Shown here in pieces: positions 1-6,734 of a stretch of 8,916 nt of DNA. A program made the translations under genes and the position numbers. The stretch covers positions 1 to 8,916 of the forward strand of contig JAUIEH010000086.1 of assembly GCA_030428405.1 (NCBI GenBank), given 5' to 3'. The DNA comes from Alphaproteobacteria bacterium (GTDB lineage: Bacteria > Pseudomonadota > Alphaproteobacteria > Caulobacterales > Maricaulaceae). Under the pieces are notes generated by a model. That model was not told the origin of the DNA. It was given only the letters and a program-made list of their open reading frames with translations, and did not search any database. Position 1 is the stretch's first letter, and every line of letters starts with the position of its first letter.

Positions 1-1358
1 CCACGGTTCTCGCGCAGGCCATCGTTCGCGAAGGCATGAAGCGCGTGGCCGCCGGCATGAACCCGATGGACCTCAAGCGCGGCATCGACAAGGCCGTCGC
101 GGAAGTCGTCGGCGACCTCAAGAAGAAGGCCAAGAAGGTCTCGACCAACGGCGAAATCGCTCAGGTCGGCACCATCTCCGCCAACGGCGAAGTCGAGATT
201 GGCGAGATGATCGCCAAGGCCATGGACAAAGTCGGCAATGAAGGCGTCATCACGGTCGAAGAAGCCAAGTCGCTGGAAACCGAACTCGACATCGTCGAGG
301 GCATGCAGTTCGACCGCGGCTATCTCTCGCCCTATTTCATCACCGACGCCGACAAGATGAAGGCCGATCTCGAAGATCCCTTCATCCTGCTGCACGAGAA
401 GAAACTGTCTTCGCTGCAGCCGCTCCTGCCGATCCTGGAAAGCGTCGTGCAGTCCTCGCGTCCGCTGCTGATCATCGCGGAAGACGTCGAAGGCGAAGCG
501 CTCGCCACGCTGGTCGTCAACAAGCTGCGCGGCGGCCTCAAGGTCGCGGCCGTCAAGGCGCCGGGCTTCGGCGATCGTCGTAAGGCGATGCTGGAAGACA
601 TCGCCATCCTGACGGGCGGCACGGTCATTTCCGAGGACCTCGGCATCAAGCTCGAGAACGTCAATATCGACATGCTCGGCACGGCCAAGCGCGTCGCCAT
701 CACCAAAGACGACACCACGGTCGTCGACGGCGCCGGCGCGAAGGGCGACATCGAAGCGCGCGTCGCGCAAATCCGTCGTCAGATCGAAGACACGACGTCG
801 GATTACGACCGTGAGAAGCTGCAAGAGCGTCTGGCCAAGCTGGCCGGCGGCGTTGCGGTCATCAAGGTCGGTGGCGCGACGGAAGTCGAAGTGAAAGAGC
901 GCAAGGACCGTGTCGATGACGCGCTCAACGCCACCCGCGCCGCTGTCGAAGAAGGCATCGTGCCCGGCGGCGGCACCGCGCTTCTGCGCGCGGCCCGCTT
1001 CATCGACGTCAAAGGCGACAATGACGACCAGGACGCCGGCATTCAGATCGTGCGCCGCGCGCTCGAAGCGCCGGTTCGCCAGATCGCCGAAAACGCGGGC
1101 GTCGAAGGCTCCATCGTCGTTGGCCGCATCAATGACGAAAACAAAGCCAATTTCGGCTTCAACGCGCAGACCGAGGAATTCCTCGATCTCGTCGAGGCCG
1201 GCATTATCGACCCGGTCAAGGTCGTGCGCACGGCGCTGCAGGATGCAGCTTCGATCGCCAGCCTGATCCTGACGACGGAAGCCGCGGTCGCCGAGCATCC
1301 GAAGAAAGACTCCGCACCGGCGATGCCGGGCGGCGGCATGGGCGGCATGGACTTCTAA
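1..1358 (+). CDS. groEL: Chaperonin GroEL (Hsp60), 5'-truncated by the window edge
   Basis: ATP-driven 14-mer cytosolic chaperonin that encapsulates unfolded proteins together with GroES. Translation is in frame from base 3 and opens with TVLAQAIVREGMKRVAAGMN, aligning to E. coli residue 93. The first ~92 residues, including the D87 nucleotide site, lie off the window. Visible residue n corresponds to E. coli n+92 at two checked points: the substrate-binding GYLSPYF segment (visible 106-112, E. coli 198-204) and the catalytic Asp of VDDALNATRAAVEEG (visible 306, E. coli D398). The apical helices (LLPILESVVQSSRPLLIIAE), the KAPGFGDRRKAML segment and the C-terminal PGGGMGGMDF tail are intact. 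The visible part is 451 residues, giving a total near 543, normal for the family. A Rho-independent terminator follows 28 bases after the stop, so this is the distal gene of its unit; groES is expected upstream but is not visible. Confidence 0.98.
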   Translation, partial: TVLAQAIVREGMKRVAAGMNPMDLKRGIDKAVAEVVGDLKKKAKKVSTNGEIAQVGTISANGEVEIGEMIAKAMDKVGNEGVITVEEAKSLETELDIVEGMQFDRGYLSPYFITDADKMKADLEDPFILLHEKKLSSLQPLLPILESVVQSSRPLLIIAEDVEGEALATLVVNKLRGGLKVAAVKAPGFGDRRKAMLEDIAILTGGTVISEDLGIKLENVNIDMLGTAKRVAITKDDTTVVDGAGAKGDIEARVAQIRRQIEDTTSDYDREKLQERLAKLAGGVAVIKVGGATEVEVKERKDRVDDALNATRAAVEEGIVPGGGTALLRAARFIDVKGDNDDQDAGIQIVRRALEAPVRQIAENAGVEGSIVVGRINDENKANFGFNAQTEEFLDLVEAGIIDPVKVVRTALQDAASIASLILTTEAAVAEHPKKDSAPAMPGGGMGGMDF

Positions 1359-1385
1359 GTCCAGACGCTCAGCACTGAGACCATT

Positions 1386-1416
1386 AAGGAGCGGCCTTCG
1401 GGCCGCTCCTTTTTTC
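1386..1416 (+). terminator. Rho-independent terminator of groEL
   Basis: A perfect stem pairs 1387-1396 (AGGAGCGGCC) with 1401-1410 (GGCCGCTCCT) around a TTCG tetraloop at 1397-1400. A six-T run at 1410-1415 follows directly. The A at 1386 can add an eleventh pair with the first T. It lies just after the groEL stop in the same orientation and separates groEL from the receptor gene. Confidence 0.95.
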
Positions 1417-1743
1417 TGTGGCGCAGCGATTTCGGTCCGCTCGGTTTGCGTCACTCAAAACGCATTCATCCGGACACGACCTTAAACCGAACCACATTTT
1501 CGGCGTCGGCGAGCGGCGCGCAGAACCGAGCGCCCGCGACCGGCGTTTCGCCGCCGATTTTGTCCACAGGTTGCGCGATGACGACGGCGCTGTGGCTTCC
1601 CGGCGACAGCGACAATTTGCACCGGGTCGCGCGCGAATTTTTTGCAGCGCAGCATCAAATCTCGTTGCACGCCAACGGATTAGCGCCGTCGCCCGTGAGT
1701 TGAGCAAAGGCCGAAAGTTCTATCGGTTTGCGCGTTCGCGAAA
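1417..1743. other. Non-coding stretch between groEL terminator and Pho box
   Basis: No convincing gene lies in these ~330 bases. The open frames on either strand are short, Arg-rich or low in family resemblance, and lack a ribosome binding site. The only structure I see is a 7-bp inverted repeat, TCGGTTT (1441-1447) with AAACCGA (1484-1490), and a second copy of TCGGTTTGCG (1441-1450) at 1723-1732, just before the Pho box. One DnaA-box-like 9-mer, TTGTCCACA, sits at 1560-1568; on its own it means little. An untranslated or regulatory role is possible but not shown. Confidence 0.5.
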
Positions 1744-1761
1744 CTGTCATCCCTCTGTAAC
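1744..1761 (+). promoter_or_regulatory. Pho box (PhoB-binding site) upstream of the TonB-dependent receptor
   Basis: CTGTCAT (1744-1750), a four-base spacer CCCT, then CTGTAAC (1755-1761) gives two 7-bp direct repeats 11 bases apart, which is the architecture of a PhoB dimer site. All 14 repeat positions fit the classical consensus CTGTCAT-N4-CTGT(C/A)A(C/T); only the usually A/T-rich spacer departs. A plausible -10 hexamer, TGAAAT (1770-1775, four of six matches to TATAAT), begins nine bases after the box. That is where PhoB-dependent promoters place it, with the Pho box replacing the -35. Transcription would then start near 1782, leaving a leader of about 90 bases before the ATG at 1871. 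The box match is seen directly; regulation by PhoB is inferred. Confidence 0.75.
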
Positions 1762-1799
1762 CGCAATTTTGAAATTCCTTTGCGGAGTTGTTGCAATCG

Positions 1800-1870
1800 A
1801 TCCCTATGCGGACCCGCTGTGGGATGGGGCGAACTCGCGCCATCGGTGGAGACCTGGGGGGTCCAGAAAA
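1800..1870 (+). promoter_or_regulatory. Predicted leader and ribosome binding site of the receptor gene
   Basis: The G-rich run TGGGGGG (1855-1861), nine bases before the ATG, is the best Shine-Dalgarno candidate, but it is not a canonical GGAGG. It can be paired in two mutually exclusive ways. One is a local hairpin, GACC (1851-1854) with GGTC (1860-1863). The other is long-range, GGACCC (1810-1815) with GGGTCC (1859-1864). A separate stem, ATCCC (1800-1804) with GGGAT (1821-1825), would put GACC (1811-1814) in its loop. The pairings are seen in the sequence; any effect on translation is speculative. Confidence 0.35.
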
Positions 1871-4800
1871 ATGTCATTGGTAAGACAACTCTGCGGCGGC
1901 GTCGCCGTTGCGGCGATCATCGCTGGCGCGGGCGCGACAGCAGCCTATGCGCAGGACACGGCCGCCGGCGTTCGCGGCGTCGTCGTTTCAGAATCTGGCG
2001 CGCCGGTCGCCGGCGCGTCGATCACGCTTGTTCACACGCCCACCAATACGGCGGCGCGCGCGACGACTTCGGCCAACGGTTCTTACTCGCAAAGCGGCCT
2101 GCGCATCGGCGGTCCGTACACGGTGACTGTTGCGGCGTCCGGCTATGAGCCGGTCGTGCTCGAAGGCATTTGGCTTCAGGCCAGCGGCTCAAACCCGCTG
2201 ACGCTGACGCTGCGCAGCGCAGAGCGCGAAACCATCGTCGTGCGCGGCTCGGCGGTCGAATCGATCGACCTCGCCAACGGCGTGGGTTCCTCCTTCAACG
2301 CCGCCGACATCACCAATCAGCCGTCTTTCGACCGCGACCTGACCTCGCTCTTGACGCGCGATCCGCTGGTCCAGTCGTCCGGCACGGGCAGCCTGCAGAT
2401 CGGCGGCTTCAACGGCCGCTTCAACAATCTCGCCGTCGACGGCGTGCGCGTCACGGACGATTTCGGCCTTTCGACCTCGGTCTATCCGTCCAATCGTTCG
2501 CCGATTTCGCTCGACTCCATCGAATCCGCCTCGGTCGTCGCCTCGGAATATGACGTCACCTCGGGCGGCTATATCGGCGGTCTGGTCAATGTCGTCACGC
2601 GCGGCGGCTCGAATGAATTCGACGGTTCGGCCTATTACTACTTCACCAATGACGGCATGCGCGGCACGCGCGCCTTCGGCAATGTCGACGTCGATCCGGG
2701 AACGTTCGAAGAAGAAGAATATGGCTTCACGCTGCGCGGCCCGATCGTTCGCGACCGCGTCTTCTTCTCGCTCGGCTATGAAGAATTCACCTCCGGCGCG
2801 CCTGGCGATTTTGCGTCCAGCGACGCGCAGAACAATGTCGATCCGGCGTTCTTCGAAGCCGCTCGTCAGGTGATCCAGAATTCGCTCGGCTATGATGTCG
2901 GCGGTCGTCCGTCCACGACGAACCTCGAAGAAGAAACGATCCGCTATTTCGCGCGTTTCGACGCCAACATCACCGACGACCATCGCGCGGTCGTGACCTA
3001 TAACCGCACCGAGGAAAACGAAACCAACACCTCGGGCACGAGCTTTGAATCGGCCTGGTACGGCGCGCCGCTGCTGCTCGAATCCTATTCCGCTCAGCTC
3101 TATTCCGACTGGACGGACAATTTCTCGACCACGCTGCGCATCGGCAACAAGACCTTCGATCGCGGCCAGGCCTGCAACGCCGGGCGCAATGTCGGGGAAA
3201 TCCAGCTTCGTCTGTCTGCGGCCGATGTCGCGGGCACGCCGCTCGACGGGCTTCTTTCCGCGCCCAGCGACGTCACCTTTGTCGGCGGCTGCGACCGTTT
3301 CCGTCACGCCAACGACTTCAACGACGAACGTTGGACCGTGTTTGCGTCCGGCGAATATAGCTGGGGCGACCACCTGTTCACGTTCGGCGCGGACTACGAA
3401 GACTACCAGCTCTACAATCTGTTCGCGTCCGACACGCTCGGCACTTACATCTTCGACACGGTCGCAGAGCTGCAGGCGGCTAACGCCACGAGCGTTGCTT
3501 ATCGCAACGTCATCTCGAACAACTCTTCGGACGCGGCCGCCGAGTGGGGCTATCAGCGTTGGGCGGCGTTCTTCCAGGACGAATGGCAAATCCGTCCGAA
3601 CCTCGCTTTGACGGGCGGCGTTCGCTATGAGCGCTTCGAGCAAACCGATGTTCCGCCGCTGCGTGAGGACTTCCTGGCGGCCTATGGTCGTTCGAACCAG
3701 GACAATCTCGACGGCGTCGACGTCATCATGCCGCGCTTCGGCTTCCGCTATGAGCCGTTCGATCGCACGACGATCACCGGCGGCGTCGGCCTGTTCTCGG
3801 GCGGCGAGCCGCATGTTTGGATTTCGAACGCGTTCCAGCCGCAGATCTTCTCGGCCTCGGCCTCCAATGTCGCCGGCGTCGATCCGCGCGTCATACCGGC
3901 GGTGCTGCTCAACGACATCGCCGCCTCCAATCCGAACACGCCGACCTTCATCGACACGATCGATCCGGATTTCGAAATCCCGTCGGTCTGGAAGGCCAGC
4001 GTCACGGTCGCGCAGGAGTTCGACCTCGACTTCGGTTCCGAAGGCAATTTCGGCAATGATTATTTGCTGACCGCCTCGATCCTCTACAGCCAGGTCAACG
4101 AGGATTTCCGCTGGGTGAACCTCGCTCAGACCGACCTCGCCGCGACCCAGCCCGTCGGCGTCGCGCCGGACGGCCGTCCGATCTACGCCGACCTGCAAGA
4201 CCTCGGCGTCGATAACGTCATTGAGCTGACCAACGACGATGAAGGCCGCGCCTTTACCTTCGCCGTCAGCCTGTCGAACGAGTATGACAACGGCTTCGGT
4301 TTCTATACGTCCTATGCCTATACCGACGCAGAGAGCGTGACGCCTGGTTCATCCTCGCGCGCGGTTTCGAACTTCCGCTCGTACATCACTGCGGACCGCA
4401 ACAACCCGGAACTCGCGACCTCGCCCTATGCGACCGAACACGCGTTCACGTTCAACTTCTCCTATGAGCGTGAATTCATCGGTGACCTGATGAGCCGCGT
4501 CGACTTGTTCGGCACGGTCACGTCGGGCGAGCCGTTCAGCTACACCTTCGATGTCAGCTCGGGCAACGCGCTGTTCGGACGTCAGGGCAATTTCGAAAGC
4601 CCGTACGATAACGACCTGCTCTATGTGCCGGCCGTTTCCGGCAACGCGTTCGCCGATCCCAATGTCGTGTTCGCACCGGGCTTCGATCAGAATGCGTTCT
4701 ACAACTACGTTCAGGCCCACAATCTCGCCACCGGCGGCATCGTCGCGCGCAATGACGACGAATCGGCGTGGAACCAGATCTGGAACCTGCGCTTCCAGCA

Positions 4801-5155
4801 GGAACTGCCCGGCATCTGGGGCGCGGAGCGCTTTGTCGGCGAGAACCGGTTCATGTTCGTCCTCGACATCGAGAACGTCCTGAACCTTTTGAGCGAGAGT
4901 TGGGGCACGCAGCATGACGGGCCGTCCTTCGACGAAGCCCACATTGTCGGCGCGGACCTCGTGTCCTCGGCCGATGTCGCCCTCAACGGCATCGCCGGCG
5001 CCACCGCGCTGACGGGAGATGCGGCGCGCACGTCCTGCACGACGCAAGGCAGCTGCGTCTACCGCTTCAACTCGTTCCGCGATCGCGACACGAGCTTCCG
5101 TGACCTGACGGACTCGGTCTGGTCCATCCGCATGGGACTTCGCTACGAGTTCTAA
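1871..5155 (+). CDS. TonB-dependent outer-membrane receptor, Oar-like, with N-terminal carboxypeptidase-regulatory-like domain
   Basis: A 22-strand-type TonB-dependent transporter for energised uptake across the outer membrane. The ATG at 1871 is chosen because a signal peptide follows at once (MSLVRQLCGG..., cleavage AYA|QD after residue 27); the 151 open codons upstream cross the Pho box and look non-coding. After the signal come a carboxypeptidase-regulatory-like Ig-fold domain (about 32-112, GxVxxxxGxPVxGAxVTL style), a TonB box ETIVVRG (120-126), a plug (about 150-250, ending NVVTRGGSNEF at 240-250), then a long barrel ending in aromatic YEF, as outer-membrane proteins do. Total 1094 residues, typical of Oar-like receptors. 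Two Cys pairs (435/474 and 1056/1062) could form loop disulfides. It is monocistronic, with its own terminator. The ligand cannot be read from sequence; the Pho box suggests phosphate-starvation expression. Confidence 0.93.
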   Translation: MSLVRQLCGGVAVAAIIAGAGATAAYAQDTAAGVRGVVVSESGAPVAGASITLVHTPTNTAARATTSANGSYSQSGLRIGGPYTVTVAASGYEPVVLEGIWLQASGSNPLTLTLRSAERETIVVRGSAVESIDLANGVGSSFNAADITNQPSFDRDLTSLLTRDPLVQSSGTGSLQIGGFNGRFNNLAVDGVRVTDDFGLSTSVYPSNRSPISLDSIESASVVASEYDVTSGGYIGGLVNVVTRGGSNEFDGSAYYYFTNDGMRGTRAFGNVDVDPGTFEEEEYGFTLRGPIVRDRVFFSLGYEEFTSGAPGDFASSDAQNNVDPAFFEAARQVIQNSLGYDVGGRPSTTNLEEETIRYFARFDANITDDHRAVVTYNRTEENETNTSGTSFESAWYGAPLLLESYSAQLYSDWTDNFSTTLRIGNKTFDRGQACNAGRNVGEIQLRLSAADVAGTPLDGLLSAPSDVTFVGGCDRFRHANDFNDERWTVFASGEYSWGDHLFTFGADYEDYQLYNLFASDTLGTYIFDTVAELQAANATSVAYRNVISNNSSDAAAEWGYQRWAAFFQDEWQIRPNLALTGGVRYERFEQTDVPPLREDFLAAYGRSNQDNLDGVDVIMPRFGFRYEPFDRTTITGGVGLFSGGEPHVWISNAFQPQIFSASASNVAGVDPRVIPAVLLNDIAASNPNTPTFIDTIDPDFEIPSVWKASVTVAQEFDLDFGSEGNFGNDYLLTASILYSQVNEDFRWVNLAQTDLAATQPVGVAPDGRPIYADLQDLGVDNVIELTNDDEGRAFTFAVSLSNEYDNGFGFYTSYAYTDAESVTPGSSSRAVSNFRSYITADRNNPELATSPYATEHAFTFNFSYEREFIGDLMSRVDLFGTVTSGEPFSYTFDVSSGNALFGRQGNFESPYDNDLLYVPAVSGNAFADPNVVFAPGFDQNAFYNYVQAHNLATGGIVARNDDESAWNQIWNLRFQQELPGIWGAERFVGENRFMFVLDIENVLNLLSESWGTQHDGPSFDEAHIVGADLVSSADVALNGIAGATALTGDAARTSCTTQGSCVYRFNSFRDRDTSFRDLTDSVWSIRMGLRYEF

Positions 5156-5184
5156 GCAAACTCAAAGCAATCTCCCCCAACTTG

Positions 5185-5214
5185 AAGGGCGGCCCGACGG
5201 GCCGCCCTTTTTTC
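5185..5214 (+). terminator. Rho-independent terminator of the receptor gene
   Basis: An 11-bp perfect stem pairs AAGGGCGGCCC (5185-5195) with GGGCCGCCCTT (5199-5209) around the loop GAC, running into six Ts (5208-5213). It lies 30 bases after the receptor stop and isolates that gene from the next one. Confidence 0.95.
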
Positions 5215-5249
5215 TTGGCGCGGACGCGGTCCGAACGGCTCGCTTACCG

Positions 5250-5320
5250 ATTGTTCACGTGACGCCGCCGGGCGAGCGCGGCATCTTCTTCACGTAAATC
5301 GATAAATCAAAATAAAGGGG
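5250..5320 (+). promoter_or_regulatory. Probable promoter region and Shine-Dalgarno of the acidic secreted protein gene
   Basis: This gene follows a strong terminator, so it needs its own promoter. The only A/T-rich patch is 5289-5316. GATAAATC (5301-5308) matches seven of eight positions of the Caulobacter-type -10 GCTANAWC, but no good -35 lies 10-14 bases upstream. TTCACGT occurs twice (5254-5260 and 5289-5295), the first within the 8-bp palindrome TCACGTGA (5255-5262). The ribosome binding site AAAGGGG (5314-5320) is clear, seven bases before the ATG. The promoter call is weak; the ribosome site is good. Confidence 0.35.
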
Positions 5321-5327
5321 CTCTCCC

Positions 5328-5861
5328 ATGAAACGCCTGCTCGTCGCGTCCGCCGCCGCCATTTTCGGCGCAGGCGCCGCCTTCGCCGACTACACGCTGT
5401 TCATCATCGATGACGAGAATCAGGACGTCGATATCTACGCCGTCGCCTCAGATGACGGCGACTGGGCCGCCATCCGGATGGACGGCGATGACGGCGAACT
5501 GCTCGAAGGAGGCGCCGCGCGCGCGGCCGTCGGCGCGAGAATGGTCGCCGATGAGATGCTCGATGGCGAACATCGCCATGGCCACTCTCATGTCTCCATC
5601 GGAAGCAGCGACTCGCACTCGCATGTCAGCATCATCGACGGCGATTCCGCCGTCTTCGTTCAGTCAGACGAGGAAGCGGATACGAGCCAGGTCGTCATCA
5701 CCAGCGGAGACGGCGAGCAGGTCCTCGTGGACAGCGCCGACGGTGTGTCACGGGTCGAGATATCCGGCGCCGACGCAGATTCCGCGCGCGACTTCATCGA
5801 GGACCTCGACGATGCGCCGCGCCATCTGCGCCGCGCCATGATCGAGGCGCTCGACCTCTAG
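5328..5861 (+). CDS. Secreted, strongly acidic protein with a His-rich HxHxHxH insert; function unknown
   Basis: I do not recognise the family. The 177-residue product starts with a clear Sec signal peptide (MKRLLVASAAAIFGAGAAFA, cleavage after residue 20), so it should be periplasmic or exported. The mature part is very acidic: I count 39 Asp+Glu in 157 residues. Histidines at 82, 84, 86, 88, 97 and 99 sit in a short segment where HSHVSI occurs twice (residues 86-91 and 97-102), a pattern able to bind Zn, Ni or Cu. The N-terminal part (DYTLFIIDDE... WAAIRMD) and the C-terminal part (SARDFIEDL... MIEALDL) match the smaller protein encoded at 6735-7139, so the two are paralogues, and the His segment is absent there. 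The start is supported by AAAGGGG at good spacing. Metal binding is inferred only from the His pattern. Confidence 0.85.
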   Translation: MKRLLVASAAAIFGAGAAFADYTLFIIDDENQDVDIYAVASDDGDWAAIRMDGDDGELLEGGAARAAVGARMVADEMLDGEHRHGHSHVSIGSSDSHSHVSIIDGDSAVFVQSDEEADTSQVVITSGDGEQVLVDSADGVSRVEISGADADSARDFIEDLDDAPRHLRRAMIEALDL

Positions 5862-5870
5862 CATTGCTGC

Positions 5871-5941
5871 GCGCACCCTCCCGGCGCGGATGCGAGCCCT
5901 CCCGGGCGGCGCACGTCCCCGCGCCGCCCGGGAGAGTGCGC
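5871..5941 (+). repeat. Strong GC-rich inverted repeat after the acidic protein gene
   Basis: A 14-bp perfect stem pairs CTCCCGGGCGGCGC (5899-5912) with GCGCCGCCCGGGAG (5921-5934) around an 8-base loop. Flanking GCGCAC (5871-5876) and GTGCGC (5936-5941) can pair outside it. CTCCC at 5878-5882 can compete for the right arm. No T-run follows on either strand, so it is not a classical intrinsic terminator. It begins nine bases after the stop codon, so it may protect or trim the 3' end of that transcript. Confidence 0.7.
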
Positions 5942-5989
5942 ACGCAAGAAGCTGCGCGCCGCCGCACTAATCCGCCGCCGGCGCGCAAA

Positions 5990-6028
5990 ACTGTGATTGG
6001 CGTCGCGCCAGGAAAGCGCCAAAACAGT
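5990..6028. repeat. Interrupted palindrome upstream of the membrane protein gene
   Basis: ACTGT (5990-5994) and TTGGCG (5997-6002) pair with CGCCAA (6017-6022) and ACAGT (6024-6028). That gives 11 pairs in two blocks, with a small asymmetric bulge and a 14-base centre. A competing small hairpin, TGGCG-TCG-CGCCA (5998-6010), lies in the left half. It is 64 bases before the chosen ATG at 6093. It could be an operator or an RNA hairpin; nothing in the sequence decides which. Confidence 0.4.
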
Positions 6029-6092
6029 CTGCGCAAACCGGTCCGCGACGCCATTGCCGGCGTCGTCGGCGAGCAACGAAATCTGGTCGCCA

Positions 6093-6656
6093 ATGGTCAC
6101 ATATTTCACTGAGCGCACGCGGGGCTGGCGCCTGCTCGCACATGTCGCAGCGCCGATCATCTGGTTCCAGGCCGCGCTTTTCGCGACCGGGATATATGCC
6201 CAATACGCCGCCGCACAGGGCGGCGTGACGCTCGAGGAAACGCCGTTCTTCAGCGCAGCCCTCGCCGCAGAGCGTCTGCGCAGCGTTGTCGCCTCGGAAG
6301 CCGTCGGCCTGGCGCTGATCTTTCAGGGCCTCGACATCATCAACGCGGCGCTGCTCGCCGCAGGCCTCGCGGCGCTGATCGGCTTTGGCCTGCGCGCGAT
6401 CGGTCAGGCGCATTCGGCGCTGCGTTTTCTCGTCCTCGCGCCCGCGGGTCTGGCGGCGGCGGAGTTCGTCGAAAATCTCAGCCTGACCGGCGCCCTCGCC
6501 CTCGACCCCTTGTCGCCGGGCGCCTTCGGCGCGCTCGCGGGCGCAGCGACCGGCGTCAAGTTCATCTTCTTCGCCGTCTCGGCGGTTCTGGCCTTGGCCG
6601 CGCTGATCACCGGCCTCGCGGTCTTCGCGCTCGCCAAGCTGAGAGAACGCGGCTGA
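6093..6656 (+). CDS. Small four-helix integral membrane protein; function unknown
   Basis: I do not recognise a named family. The 187-residue product has four predicted membrane helices, at about 17-38, 74-100, 110-136 and 156-181, separated by short loops. The third helix carries AEFVENLSL (about 122-131), an acidic and Asn motif inside a hydrophobic segment that may be functional. The tail is short and basic (KLRERG). There is no signal peptide; the first helix follows a basic stretch (RTRGWR), suggesting the N terminus is inside. The ATG at 6093 is preferred over an in-frame TTG at 5997 because the extra 32 residues look like non-coding sequence and overlap the palindrome. No good Shine-Dalgarno precedes either start. 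It sits between the two paralogous secreted-protein genes, 231 bases after the first and 78 before the second, so a link with them is possible but unproven. Confidence 0.8.
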   Translation: MVTYFTERTRGWRLLAHVAAPIIWFQAALFATGIYAQYAAAQGGVTLEETPFFSAALAAERLRSVVASEAVGLALIFQGLDIINAALLAAGLAALIGFGLRAIGQAHSALRFLVLAPAGLAAAEFVENLSLTGALALDPLSPGAFGALAGAATGVKFIFFAVSAVLALAALITGLAVFALAKLRERG

Positions 6657-6724
6657 ACGCAGCGCCTGTGCGCCCGCCGCTTTTGCGCCGAGATTTGCTG
6701 CATAGTGGCGCGCTGCACCGATCT

Positions 6725-6729
6725 GGAGG
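6725..6729 (+). promoter_or_regulatory. Shine-Dalgarno GGAGG that fixes the start of the second secreted protein
   Basis: GGAGG lies five bases before the ATG at 6735. An in-frame upstream start at 6705 would add ten polar residues before the signal peptide and has no such site, so 6735 is preferred. Further upstream, CATAGT (6704-6709) is a possible -10 hexamer, but I find no convincing -35. The gene may therefore be read through from the membrane protein gene. Confidence 0.7.
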
Positions 6730-6734
6730 CCACC

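Noticed and set aside
1560..1568. DnaA-box-like TTGTCCACA
   Set aside because: A single 9-mer with one mismatch, with no clustered boxes, A/T-rich unwinding region or origin-associated genes nearby.
1384..1707. A 107-codon minus-strand frame and overlapping plus-strand frames in the gap
   Set aside because: They are Arg/Ser-rich, run through the groEL terminator or have only weak start codons, and have no ribosome site or recognisable motif.
1418..1870. An in-frame N-terminal extension of the receptor from a GTG at 1418
   Set aside because: It would put 151 unrelated, Arg-rich residues before a clear signal peptide and would cross the Pho box and predicted promoter; it also starts at the end of the groEL terminator.
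2189..4198. A 669-codon open frame on the minus strand inside the receptor gene
   Set aside because: It is an antisense shadow produced by GC-rich codons: Arg/Val/Ile-rich, no domain resemblance, no ribosome site, and the plus-strand protein is unmistakable.
5864..6112. An 82-codon plus-strand frame in the gap before the membrane protein
   Set aside because: It contains the strong hairpin and palindrome, starts three bases after the previous stop without a ribosome site, and is Arg/Pro-rich without any family signal.
5858..6413. Open frames on the minus strand antisense to the membrane protein gene and its upstream gap
   Set aside because: Composition is Arg/Ala-rich with no domain, they overlap a protein with clear membrane helices, and no ribosome site precedes them.
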